Shown here piece after piece: positions 1 to 7,021 of a stretch of DNA of 26,862 nucleotides; the stretch's first letter is position 1; every line of letters begins with the position of its first letter. The position numbers and the translations under genes were made by a program. Source of the stretch: an uncultured Lachnospiraceae bacterium (GTDB lineage: Bacteria > Bacillota > Clostridia > Lachnospirales > Lachnospiraceae). The stretch is from assembly GCA_910577765.1 (NCBI GenBank), contig CAJTOV010000033.1, positions 1-26,862 of the forward strand. Reading direction: 5' to 3'. The notes below the pieces were generated by a model that did no database searches, was not told where the DNA came from, and saw nothing but the letters and a program-made list of their open reading frames with translations.

Positions 1-50
1 CTTCTTGTCCGGCATAGCCGGACAAGAAGATGCCCCCCGTGAATAGTAAC
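1..50 (+). repeat. Intergenic hairpin repeat, copy A
   Basis: A perfect 13-bp inverted repeat (1-13 with 17-29, loop ATA) is followed by a conserved tail starting GATGCCCCCCGTGAA and ending AGTAAC. The whole 50 bases recur in inverted orientation at 26808-26857 with 48 of 50 positions identical, and a diverged relative lies at 22740-22781. The copy may extend past the left edge of the window. It looks like a dispersed REP-like intergenic element. Its function is unknown. Confidence 0.75.
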
Positions 51-79
51 AAAATCACCTGCCTGATTAAAAAAAGTGC

Positions 80-107
80 TTGACAATTTTTTTCAGAAAT
101 GTATAAT
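80..107 (+). promoter_or_regulatory. Sigma-A promoter of the T-box/TRAP operon
   Basis: A perfect -35 hexamer TTGACA (80-85) and a perfect -10 hexamer TATAAT (102-107) are separated by 16 bases. Transcription should start near 114, just before the T-box leader. Confidence 0.85.
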
Positions 108-126
108 TGTGAAAAACACAGATTTT

Positions 127-402
127 AGGCAATGATGGGAAGCGAATGCTGAAACCAGGTGCCCAGAGAGCCGCCGGAGGGTGTAAGGCGGAGACCAGGA
201 CAGCAGGAAGATCCTCCCGGAGCCATCCACTGAAGAAGGGATATGCCCTTTGTGTAGGCTGGATCGGCAGGCACCCGTTACCGTGCCGCCATTTATCCGT
301 CAAGGCGGAAGATGGGACAAGTGGCCGTCACCGGACGGCAAGAAGAGTGGTACCGCAGAAGCAGCAGCTTTTGTCTCTTTTGGGAGATGAAAGCTGTTTT
401 TT
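127..402 (+). promoter_or_regulatory. T-box riboswitch leader, probable isoleucine specifier, upstream of TRAP operon
   Basis: The leader has the order expected of a T-box. The Stem I distal element AGAGAG...GGTGTAAGGCGG lies at 165-191. The specifier region reads GAAGATCCTCCCGGAG, which aligns with GAAGATCACTCCCGAG of the ileS leader in this window and places ATC (Ile) at 211-213. A CCGTTAC loop sits in a GGCAC/GTGCC hairpin near 270-290. A hairpin (GCCGTC/GGACGGC) is followed by the T-box core AAGAAGAGTGGTACCGC (340-355) and then the terminator. The TGGT bulge matches a tRNA ending ACCA, as tRNA-Ile does. T-boxes read through when the cognate tRNA is uncharged. The base after ATC is C rather than the usual purine, so the specifier is likely but not certain. 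Confidence 0.85.
365..402 (+). terminator. T-box-controlled intrinsic terminator
   Basis: A 13-bp stem (365-377 with 384-396, two G-U pairs, loop about 6) is followed by six T residues at 397-402. The 5' arm lies just after the T-box core, as needed for terminator/antiterminator switching. dctP begins 40 bases later. Confidence 0.85.
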
Positions 403-442
403 GTTTCAAACAAAACTATGTTCAATGCAGGAGGAAACAATT

Positions 443-1546
443 ATGAGAAAAAGCAGGAAATTCTTAGCACTGGCAACGGTGTCCATGATGGCCCTTGGTA
501 TGACCGCATGCGGCGGATCTTCTTCGGACAGCACTACCGCGGCAGCCACCTCTGCCGCCGGTGCAGAAACAGCAGGCGGGGCAGAGGCCGGCAAGACAGA
601 GGCCGGCGGCGAAAGCGCCGCACCGGCAGGGGATGCCACCGTATTCAAGCTGGGCACCACGGTCAATGAGCAGGACAGCTTCCAGGTGGCGGCCGAAAAG
701 TTCGCGGAGCTGGTGGCTGAACGGACCAATGGGGCCTATGCCATCGAGATCTACCCCAACGGCACCTTGGGCGGCGAGCGGGATATGCTGGAGAGCATGC
801 AGATGGGTACCCTGGACATGGGCATCATCACCAGCGGCCCCTTCATCAACTTCTCCGAGGCTATGGGCGTGCTGGATATGCCTTATCTGTTTGCCAACAA
901 TGAGCAGGCCTACGCCGTCCTGGACGGGGAGATCGGACGGGAGCTTCTGGACACCCTGGAGGATTCCGGCTTAAAGGGTCTGGCCTACGCAGAGCGGGGC
1001 TTCCGCAACCTGACCAACAGCGCCAAGCCCATTGAGAAGGCAGAGGATCTGGCAGGCTTAAAGATCCGCATCATGGAAAATGACGTGTACACCGCCAGCT
1101 TCGAGGCACTGGGAGTCAACGCCACCCCCATGGCATGGGCCGATGCCTTAACCGCCCTCCAGCAGGGAACCGTACAGGGCCAGGAGAACCCCATTAACGT
1201 GATCTACTCCTACAAGCTGTGGGAGTCCCAGAAGTATGCGACCCTGGACCGCCATTCCTACTCCACCGCCATCATCACCATGAGCGCGGACCTGTTCAAT
1301 TCTCTGGATACAGACACCCAGCAGATTTTCCTGGATGCGGCCCAGGAGGCAGCGGAGCATGAGCGTGCCTGGGTGGCCGAGCAGGAGGCTGACCAGCTTC
1401 AGGCCATGAAGGATAACGGCATGGAAGTTATCGAGGAGCCGGATATGGAGTCCTTTAAGGCAGCCGTGCAGCCGGTTTATGACAAGTATACACAGTATGC
1501 GGACTATGTGGCCCGGATTCAGGAGGTCACCTCCGGCATGGAGTAA
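443..1546 (+). CDS. dctP: TRAP transporter substrate-binding lipoprotein, DctP family
   Basis: This is the extracytoplasmic substrate-binding subunit of a tripartite ATP-independent periplasmic transporter, 367 residues. The start is ATG 443 with GGAGG at 430-434. Reading further upstream would translate the T-box leader. A lipoprotein signal with lipobox GMTAC puts the anchored cysteine at residue 23, followed by an Ala/Gly/Ser-rich linker to about residue 60. The mature part shows DctP-family features: an N-terminal TVNEQDSF strand, a LAGLKIRI segment with the Arg that usually contacts the substrate carboxylate, and a GQENP motif. The family binds organic acids, including C4-dicarboxylates, sialic acid, 2-oxo acids and some amino-acid-like compounds. 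The ligand cannot be read from sequence. The isoleucine T-box upstream suggests a branched-chain amino acid or a precursor of one. Confidence 0.93.
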   Translation: MRKSRKFLALATVSMMALGMTACGGSSSDSTTAAATSAAGAETAGGAEAGKTEAGGESAAPAGDATVFKLGTTVNEQDSFQVAAEKFAELVAERTNGAYAIEIYPNGTLGGERDMLESMQMGTLDMGIITSGPFINFSEAMGVLDMPYLFANNEQAYAVLDGEIGRELLDTLEDSGLKGLAYAERGFRNLTNSAKPIEKAEDLAGLKIRIMENDVYTASFEALGVNATPMAWADALTALQQGTVQGQENPINVIYSYKLWESQKYATLDRHSYSTAIITMSADLFNSLDTDTQQIFLDAAQEAAEHERAWVAEQEADQLQAMKDNGMEVIEEPDMESFKAAVQPVYDKYTQYADYVARIQEVTSGME

Positions 1547-1608
1547 TGATATCCGGAGGGCTGCCGGAAATCAGGTCCAGCCGCCGATGAAAGGGGTTTG
1601 AAACATTG

Positions 1609-2103
1609 ATGATTGTTCGAGGAATTCATAAATTCAGCGATCTGCTGGATAAAGCAATGGAAGTCGTGATTGTGGCCATGCTGGGAATCATGGTGGTGGT
1701 TACCGGCGCCCAGATTGTGTGCAGGGTGTTCTTCACCTCCCTTTCCTGGAGCGAGGAGGCTACCCGGTATCTGCTGATCTGGAGTACCCTGCTGGGGGCT
1801 GGGTGTGTGTACAAGCATGCCGGACATATCTCCATTACCCTGCTCCAGGACCTGCTTCCGGAGAAGGCAAAGGATGTGATCCAGATCCTGATCCATGGGC
1901 TGTGTATCCTGCTCTTTGCCCTGATTGTGTTCTACGGGATCAAGTATTTCGGCAAGCAGGGAAAGCAGCTTTCCGCCACCATGCGGCTGCCCATGAAATA
2001 TGTCTACACCTGCATCCCCCTGGGGGCAGGGATCATGATCGTGCATGGGGTGGATGCGGTGCTGCAGCATCTGATGCACATGCTGGGAAAGGAGGAAGCA
2101 TAA
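1609..2103 (+). CDS. dctQ: TRAP transporter small permease, DctQ family
   Basis: This is the small membrane subunit of the TRAP transporter. The ATG-started form has 164 residues. It has four hydrophobic segments (roughly residues 15-35, 48-65, 88-108 and 130-150). The second is preceded by SWSEEATRYLLIW, the typical DctQ signature. The subunit bridges the binding protein and the large permease. An in-frame TTG at 1606 sits closer to the AAAGGGG ribosome binding site (1590-1596) and could be the real start, adding one residue. It lies 62 bases after dctP and ends one base before dctM, so the three genes form one operon. Confidence 0.92.
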   Translation: MIVRGIHKFSDLLDKAMEVVIVAMLGIMVVVTGAQIVCRVFFTSLSWSEEATRYLLIWSTLLGAGCVYKHAGHISITLLQDLLPEKAKDVIQILIHGLCILLFALIVFYGIKYFGKQGKQLSATMRLPMKYVYTCIPLGAGIMIVHGVDAVLQHLMHMLGKEEA

Positions 2104-2104
2104 C

Positions 2105-3364
2105 ATGGCTGCACTGTTGTTTGGAACCTTTATTCTGATGCTGGCCATTGGGGTGCCGGTGGCATTTTCCATTGTGATCGCTTCCGTGGTGGTGCTGGTG
2201 AAGGGGGATGTACAGCTTCTCATGGTGATCCAGCGGATGTTTACCTCGGCGGATTCCTTTTCCCTGATTGCGGTGCCTTTCTTTATCTTTGCCGGCGACT
2301 TAATGGCCAAGGGCAAGGTGTCCAAGGTGCTGGTAGAGTTTGCGGAAGCCCTTCTGGGCATGATCAAAGGCGGTCTGTCCATTGTGTCGGTGCTGGCCGG
2401 TATGTTCTTCGCGGCCATCTCCGGTTCCGGCGCCGCCACCACGGCGGCTGTGGGGGCCACCCTGATCCCGGAGCTTGAAAAGCGGGGCTACGACAAGGCC
2501 AGGTCCGCGGCACTGATTGCTGCGGCAGGCACCATCGGTGTGGTCATCCCCCCGTCGGTACCCATGGTCCTTTATGCGGTCATTGCCGAGCAGAGTGTCA
2601 ACACCCTGTTTAAGAACGGCTTTATTCCCGGCATCCTTATGGGGGGCATCCTGATCGTCATTTCCCTGTGGGACGCAGCCAAATACAATTATCCCAAGGG
2701 AGCACCCTTTTCCTTTAAAAATGTGGCAAAGACCTTCCTGCGGGCTATCTGGGGAATCCTGATGCCCCTGATCATTCTGGGAGGGATTTTCTCCGGGTAC
2801 TTTACACCTTCGGAGGCAGCGGATGTGGCAGTGATCTACGCCATTCTGGTATCCCTGTTTGTGTACCGGGACATGACGTTGAAGGATCTGTTTACCATCA
2901 TGAAGGGCAGTGCCAAGACCTCTGCGGTAATCATGATCATCATTTCCTGCAGCGGTCCTTTCGGGTGGGTGCTGGCCAACTGGAAGATCCCAGAGGCCAT
3001 TGCAAGCGGCGTTCTGAATGTGTCCTCCAACCCATACATCATCATGTTCCTGATTGCGGTGATCATCCTGATCGCAGGGGTGTTTATGGAGACTTCCTCG
3101 GCTATCATTATTCTGACGCCGGTATTTCTGCCGCTGGTGAAGGCCATGAACATCAGTCTGGTGCATTTTGGTATTGTGTTTGTGGTGGGAATCGCCATCG
3201 GCATGATCACCCCTCCTGTGGCCATCAACCTGTTTGTGGCTTCCGGGATCACGGGGCTGCCCATCGAGAAGATCTCCCGGGCGGTGATTCCCTATCTGCT
3301 GGGACTGGTGCTGGTGTTCTTCCTGATTCTGTATGTGCCTATGGTGGTGCCGGGGCTGATGTAA
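2105..3364 (+). CDS. dctM: TRAP transporter large permease, DctM family
   Basis: This is the large permease subunit, 419 residues and about twelve membrane segments, which carries out sodium- or proton-coupled uptake in TRAP systems. DctM signatures are visible: SGSGAATTAAVGATLIPE near residues 101-118, TIGVVIPPSVPMVLY near 140-155, and GMITPPVAINLFVASG near 361-376. The start ATG lies one base after the dctQ stop, with GGAGG inside the end of dctQ. Length and motif order match the family, with no sign of damage. It is the last gene of the T-box-controlled operon and is followed by a bidirectional terminator. Confidence 0.95.
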   Translation: MAALLFGTFILMLAIGVPVAFSIVIASVVVLVKGDVQLLMVIQRMFTSADSFSLIAVPFFIFAGDLMAKGKVSKVLVEFAEALLGMIKGGLSIVSVLAGMFFAAISGSGAATTAAVGATLIPELEKRGYDKARSAALIAAAGTIGVVIPPSVPMVLYAVIAEQSVNTLFKNGFIPGILMGGILIVISLWDAAKYNYPKGAPFSFKNVAKTFLRAIWGILMPLIILGGIFSGYFTPSEAADVAVIYAILVSLFVYRDMTLKDLFTIMKGSAKTSAVIMIIISCSGPFGWVLANWKIPEAIASGVLNVSSNPYIIMFLIAVIILIAGVFMETSSAIIILTPVFLPLVKAMNISLVHFGIVFVVGIAIGMITPPVAINLFVASGITGLPIEKISRAVIPYLLGLVLVFFLILYVPMVVPGLM

Positions 3365-3386
3365 GGATATAGACGGACATGCATAC

Positions 3387-3437
3387 AAAGAACCGGTAAA
3401 GACAGATGATCTGCTCACCTGCCTTTACCGGTTCTTT
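3387..3437 (+). terminator. Bidirectional terminator between dctM and the unknown minus-strand gene
   Basis: A perfect 15-bp inverted repeat (3387-3401 with 3423-3437) has AAAG/CTTT ends, so it carries an A-rich 5' flank and T-rich 3' side in both directions. It lies between convergent genes that end at 3364 and 3458. Confidence 0.8.
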
Positions 3438-3457
3438 ACTGTCTGGCTGCACAAAAA

Positions 3458-4297
3458 TCACACACTAATATCAAGAGACACCGGCTCCAGGGACATGGCA
3501 GCATCCACGGCAGCGGAAAGATCTGCTGCGGGAGCGGACCCGGAGGATGCGGGAGCCTGGGCCCCGGCAAGGCTGTTGGTCATCTCATTGATAGCGTCCT
3601 GCCGGTCTTTGGAGAGTTCTTTGGAAGCGTAGTTGCGCTCGTCCCTGCGCCGCTTGTTGCGGTGGGTCTTTAATTCTTTCGCCAGTTCCTCTGCCTTCTT
3701 CTGTTCCTGCTTTTTGGCGGCTTTCTTGATCTGCACCTCCATCTGCTCTTCCTTGGCAAGATGCTGCAGCTTTTTGTTGATGCGCTTGATCAGTTTTTTC
3801 ATCCGGGCCACCAGTTTCTGGGCCTTCTTCTTCTCGGAGCCCTCGCTCATGGCAGCGCTCATCTGGAGATTAACCAGGGCGCGCATGGCCTTGCCGGCGA
3901 TCTGCTGCACATCCATCTTGGTCTGTGCCTGGGCCAGCTGGGAGGCCAGTTCTCCGATACTGTTGCCGGAAGCGGAAGATTTCATTTTGCCGCTTTTGGG
4001 AGAACCGGAGGCGGGCTGGTCAGCCGGTGATTTCACCAGCAGGTCCAGATCACCGGATGTTTCTTTGTCAAGATTCCAGATTCCTTTGTCTGTCTTTTCT
4101 GTATGCTGCAGTTCCTTCTGCTGTTCCTGCCCGGCCAGTGCCTCCAGTTCTTTGGACAGTTCCTGCCCGGCCAGGGATTCCTGGCTGCTTACCTGTTCCT
4201 GGTCTGTGGGCGTCTGCGGATTCTTAGGCGTTCCCTGGCTCATGAGCCGGTAGCTGCCCAGTCCGGTCTGCCAGTAGTTACCTGCCGTAACCTTCAT
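3458..4297 (-). CDS. Hypothetical charged, coiled-coil protein
   Basis: I do not recognise this 279-residue protein. It has no signal peptide or membrane segment. Residues about 30-70 are Gln/Glu-rich and contain a short internal duplication (LAGQELSKEL, then LAGQEQQKEL). Residues 115-145 are Ala-rich and helical. Residues 150-225 are strongly Lys/Arg/Glu-rich and look like a long coiled coil. The C-terminal 50 residues are Ala/Ser-rich with little charge. The start ATG is preceded by AAAGGGGGAC, a good ribosome binding site. Directly upstream of that, an 8-bp hairpin (4315-4333) would form in the mRNA leader. Gene reality is supported by the ribosome binding site, the convergent terminator and the consistent composition. 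Role and location are unknown. A cytoplasmic structural or RNA-binding protein is only a guess. Confidence 0.75.
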   Translation of the reverse strand: MKVTAGNYWQTGLGSYRLMSQGTPKNPQTPTDQEQVSSQESLAGQELSKELEALAGQEQQKELQHTEKTDKGIWNLDKETSGDLDLLVKSPADQPASGSPKSGKMKSSASGNSIGELASQLAQAQTKMDVQQIAGKAMRALVNLQMSAAMSEGSEKKKAQKLVARMKKLIKRINKKLQHLAKEEQMEVQIKKAAKKQEQKKAEELAKELKTHRNKRRRDERNYASKELSKDRQDAINEMTNSLAGAQAPASSGSAPAADLSAAVDAAMSLEPVSLDISV

Positions 4298-4602
4298 GGA
4301 TACGTCCCCCTTTCGCGCAGAGTCCCTCTGCGCAGTTCTATGTAAGTAACAGTCCTGGGACAGATCCGAAACAGGAACTGTTATTACAGTTCACCAAATT
4401 ATTATAGTAGATATATCGGCAGATTCTGGAAAAACAAAATAGGGATTGGAGGATTATTTGTATGGGTCTATGAAAAAGGATATTTTTTTGTTATAATGTT
4501 AAGAAATCAGCCATTCTCCGCGGATGGCTGGCAACCGTTCAGAGGGGACTGAACGGTTCTGTTATTTGATATGTTGCAGGTGTGCCTGGGAAAGGATCGA
4601 GT
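4298..4602. other. Gene-free intergenic region with several hairpins
   Basis: This divergent spacer contains a GCGCAGAG/CTCTGCGC hairpin (4315-4333), an imperfect hairpin AACAGTCCTG/CAGGAACTGTT (4348-4382), a minus-strand TATAAT (4401-4406) and a plus-strand TATAAT (4492-4497), both without a convincing -35. Two tandem hairpins follow in the plus-strand leader: CAGCCAT/ATGGCTG (4508-4530) and AACCGTTCAG/CTGAACGGTT (4533-4558). The last has only a weak T-rich tail (CTGTTATTT). No known riboswitch was recognised. Confidence 0.6.
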
Positions 4603-4979
4603 ATGGAAATAGATATTTATATTGACTCCCTGACAGAATGTCTGCTTTGTGCTGAGACAGGAAAGATGTATGATACAGAATATTGTCTCGTTTCCAGAAA
4701 GATAACTGGAGAGGAAGCACAACTTCTTATGGTGGAAGGCTGGAAATTTGACTGGAGTATTCCGCAGCAAAATGGATATGAGATTTATGAACTGTTTTAA
4801 AGGATCAGGATGATATTCAGGGAATGATTGCATTGAAACACATTCAAAATCAATATTATACCCATGTGGATATTGTAGAAGCAGCCCCTTGCAATGTAGG
4901 AAGGACCGGAAGGTATAAAGGGGTTGGAGCCCATTTGTTTGCAGAACTGATACACAAGTATTTTAAGGAGGGAATCTAA
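4603..4979 (+). pseudogene. Broken GNAT-like acetyltransferase gene (frameshift plus internal deletion)
   Basis: The first frame runs from ATG 4603 (AAAGGA ribosome binding site at 4591-4596) for 65 residues to TAA at 4798-4800, ending EIYELF. A different frame then continues without a gap from 4800 to TAA 4977-4979, reading KDQDDIQGMIALKHIQ, YTHVDIVEAAP, GRYKGVGAHLFA and ELIHKYFKEGI. One extra T in the TTTT run at 4795-4798 would join the two parts as LFLKDQ. GMIALK and YKGVGAHLFA resemble the core and acetyl-CoA loop of GNAT-like proteins. From HLFA the sequence jumps to a short C-terminal end, so the rest of the acetyltransferase fold appears deleted. The restored product would have about 125 residues, short for a GNAT. 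The 65-residue first part could still be translated. Confidence 0.7.
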
Positions 4980-4980
4980 T

Positions 4981-5169
4981 ATGATTATTGCGGAAAGAAC
5001 ATCAGCAGAAGGTTTGAATCGCCAGGAATACTTTGGGGAAGAGATGCCGGACGGAAGACTTACGGAGCCATCCAGCGGAAAAATATATCGTTTACGAGAA
5101 GCAATTCTAATGTCAAAAAAGCTGGGGCGTCCTCTTACTGACCGTGAGATGAAGGAGTATGAAATCTGA
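4981..5169 (+). CDS. Small conserved hypothetical protein, partner of the broken GNAT-like gene
   Basis: This is a 62-residue acidic/basic protein, intact, with a GGAGG ribosome binding site (4967-4972) inside the end of the preceding pseudogene and a start one base after its stop. Visible segments are EEMPDGRLTEPSSGKIYRL and LREAILMSKKLGRPLTDREM. From memory, proteins of this look follow GNAT-like genes in Lachnospiraceae, which suggests an operon pair with unknown function. No DNA-binding motif, membrane segment or catalytic motif is evident. It could be an antitoxin-like or accessory protein, but nothing here proves that. It has survived while its partner has decayed. Confidence 0.65.
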   Translation: MIIAERTSAEGLNRQEYFGEEMPDGRLTEPSSGKIYRLREAILMSKKLGRPLTDREMKEYEI

Positions 5170-5265
5170 CTGTTGGAGGGCACGGTATAATTGATGGGCG
5201 GGGCGTTAAAATCATCATAAAACGCACCAGTGGATACTTTTGCCGGAAAGGGAGTGGAACAGAAT

Positions 5266-5958
5266 ATGTCATGGAACAAGTCAAGCTTAACAAAGCCAAA
5301 TGAGACAAGAATGGATTTGGAGAAACTGATTCAGGAGCGTTCAGCGGTTTTGACGTATCCGGCCAAAAAGGTATTTTTGGAGCCGGGGATGATTCTGGAC
5401 GGCGTGTATTATGTGGTCAGCGGACGCACCTGCCATTATATGATGTCTTTAGACGGGACCGAGAAGATTCTGTATACCCTGGCCGCAGGGTGGTTCTATG
5501 GGGAGACGCCATGCTCCCTGTCAGAGCCCACGGGCCTTTACTCAAAGACAGAGGTAAAAACCACCCTTTACAAGCTTCCGATTCAGGAATATGAATATCT
5601 TATGGATACCAACAAGCTGTTCCGTGAGACCATTTTATACAGCTATTCCAGGAAAATGCTGATTCTGCGTCATGAGATCGAGAATCTTACCTTTAATTCC
5701 TGCAAGGACAGACTGAAACGCCTGTTCTGCTCCGTGGCCGATACATCCAGACTGATTGAGGGGGCATGGTACGGAATGAATGTATCCTATACCCAGTATG
5801 AGCTCAGCACCATTGTGGGCGGGGCGCGGGTGACTGTCAGTAAGCTGATCAGTGAACTGTGTGCCGAAGGTTTTATCCGGATGCTGAACCACAAGCTTCA
5901 GATCAATGCGGGAAAATACCGGAAGTATGTGGAACGGATGGAAGCGGCCAGATTGTAA
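5266..5958 (+). CDS. Crp/Fnr-family transcriptional regulator
   Basis: A 230-residue protein with the Crp layout. The N-terminal cyclic-nucleotide-binding-like beta-roll (about residues 30-115) contains FYGETPCSL, the equivalent of the phosphate-binding cassette. A dimerisation helix follows (115-150). The C-terminal winged helix-turn-helix (about 175-215) contains YTQYELSTIVGGARVTVSKLI. There is no cysteine cluster for an iron-sulfur centre, so it is Crp-like rather than Fnr-like. The PBC lacks the usual Arg-Thr/Ser pair, so cAMP binding is doubtful and the effector is unknown. ATG 5266 was chosen over upstream GTG/ATG codons because AAAGGGAG lies 11 bases before it. It probably controls the adjacent DapA-TRAP operon: it lies just upstream in the same direction, with TTGTA/TACAA half-sites in the gap. 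Confidence 0.9.
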   Translation: MSWNKSSLTKPNETRMDLEKLIQERSAVLTYPAKKVFLEPGMILDGVYYVVSGRTCHYMMSLDGTEKILYTLAAGWFYGETPCSLSEPTGLYSKTEVKTTLYKLPIQEYEYLMDTNKLFRETILYSYSRKMLILRHEIENLTFNSCKDRLKRLFCSVADTSRLIEGAWYGMNVSYTQYELSTIVGGARVTVSKLISELCAEGFIRMLNHKLQINAGKYRKYVERMEAARL

Positions 5959-5983
5959 CATTTTATACAAATAATTGGTTGTA
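5953..5983. promoter_or_regulatory. Candidate Crp-family operator (TTGTA/TACAA half-sites)
   Basis: Half-sites TTGTA (5953-5957), TACAA (5966-5970) and TTGTA (5979-5983) are spaced 13 bases apart. The first two make an 18-bp inverted repeat TTGTA-N8-TACAA that overlaps the regulator's stop codon. TTGTAACATT occurs twice, at 5953 and 5979. A further TATACAA lies at 6051-6057. The position suits autoregulation or control of the operon starting at 6087. The assignment is inference. Confidence 0.4.
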
Positions 5984-6007
5984 ACATTGTTTTTTAATAG
6001 ATAGAAT
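5979..6007 (+). promoter_or_regulatory. Candidate promoter of the DapA-TRAP operon
   Basis: TTGTAA (5979-5984) and TAGAAT (6002-6007) are separated by 17 bases. Transcription would start near 6014, directly at the foot of the hairpin at 6015-6045. The -35 overlaps the third operator half-site. Moderate match only. Confidence 0.4.
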
Positions 6008-6014
6008 GAATAAG

Positions 6015-6051
6015 GAAGTTCATGTATGATGGGTACATGAGCTTCTTTTTT
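6015..6051 (+). terminator. Intrinsic terminator or attenuator between regulator and DapA-family gene
   Basis: GAAGTTCATGTA (6015-6026) pairs with TACATGAGCTTC (6034-6045), with one G-U pair and a 7-base loop, followed by TTTTTT (6046-6051). It should end the regulator transcript. The operon start codon lies only 36 bases further on, so the operon transcript must either begin upstream and pass this hairpin or begin within the short AT-rich gap. Confidence 0.75.
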
Positions 6052-6086
6052 ATACAAAAATATTTTAAAAAAGAAAGGAAAACCGT

Positions 6087-6998
6087 ATGACAAACTTACA
6101 AGGTTCATGGGTCGCAATGCCGACTCCGTTTACAGAGGACAACCAGATTGATTTTCAGGGATTTGAGACCCTGATCAGCCGTCAGATCCGGTATGGCACG
6201 TCCCAGCTTTTTATTCTGGGATCTGCCGGGGAGGTGACCCTGCTGACCCAGGAGGAAAAGAAAGCCATTGTCCGGGAAGTCATTTCCATGACAAAAGGGA
6301 AGATTCCGGTGTTCTTCAGCGCTTCATCCTTTACCACGGAAATGAGTGTGGAGTTTGCACAGTATTGTGAGAAGGAGGGGGCAGACGGCGTAATATTCAC
6401 GGTTCCGCCTTATGTGCTGGTGAACCAGCACGCGGCCTGCACCCATCTGGATACCTGCATGGGTGCCGTGCATATTCCCTGCGGCATCTACAACAATCCC
6501 AGCCGCCTGGGAGTCCAGGTAATGCCGGAGACCATTAAGAAGCTGTCTGACGCCCATCCCCATTTTGTGGTGGATAAGGAGGCAATGCCCAGCGTGGAGC
6601 AGCTGGTACAGGTACAGCGTCTGTGCCAGGGAAAGGTAAAGATCATGTGCTGCGATTATCCCCACTATTCCATCGTGATTCCCACGCTGGGGGTGGGCGG
6701 AACCGGCACGGCCAACATCGGCGGCAACATCATTCCGGAAGAGGCTGCCCTGTATTCCAGACCCTGGACCAGCATGGAGATCATGGAAGACTGCCGCAGA
6801 GCGTACTTTAAGTGGTTCCCCCTTTTGCAGGAGCTTTATACTTTCAGCAATCCCATTGTGATCAAGGCAGCCCTGCGGGTACTGGGACTTCCCGGCGGTC
6901 ATCTGAGAAAGCCCTATGAGGAGTACACAGGACAGAAGCTGGCCAACCTGGAGAAGCTTATGGGCGAGATGGGCGTCATCGATAAGTATGGCAGATAG
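6087..6998 (+). CDS. Dihydrodipicolinate synthase (DapA)-family lyase/aldolase
   Basis: This 303-residue (beta/alpha)8 class I aldolase-type enzyme keeps the family core: Schiff-base Lys164 in VDKEA, Tyr135 in YNNPSR, Tyr109 in PPYV and the GSAGE loop (45-49) in place of GTTGE. Family members cleave or form a carbon-carbon bond next to a 2-oxo acid, usually pyruvate; examples are DapA, N-acetylneuraminate lyase and 2-keto-3-deoxy acid aldolases or dehydratases. Replacement of the Thr-Thr pair by Ser-Ala argues against housekeeping DapA, and the setting (regulator upstream, TRAP transporter downstream) points to catabolism of an imported acid. The start ATG has GAAAGGA upstream. It is the first gene of an operon with short spacers. 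The exact substrate is unknown. Confidence 0.88.
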   Translation: MTNLQGSWVAMPTPFTEDNQIDFQGFETLISRQIRYGTSQLFILGSAGEVTLLTQEEKKAIVREVISMTKGKIPVFFSASSFTTEMSVEFAQYCEKEGADGVIFTVPPYVLVNQHAACTHLDTCMGAVHIPCGIYNNPSRLGVQVMPETIKKLSDAHPHFVVDKEAMPSVEQLVQVQRLCQGKVKIMCCDYPHYSIVIPTLGVGGTGTANIGGNIIPEEAALYSRPWTSMEIMEDCRRAYFKWFPLLQELYTFSNPIVIKAALRVLGLPGGHLRKPYEEYTGQKLANLEKLMGEMGVIDKYGR

Positions 6999-7021
6999 AT
7001 TCATGGGAAAGGAAGACGGAT

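Noticed and set aside
146..442. Open reading extension in frame with dctP upstream of ATG 443
   Set aside because: It is the T-box leader and terminator. It has no ribosome binding site at its start and would put about 99 residues ahead of a clear lipoprotein signal peptide.
4533..4568. Terminator or known riboswitch before the broken GNAT gene
   Set aside because: The hairpin tail CTGTTATTT is too weak for a terminator, and no known riboswitch core could be recognised.
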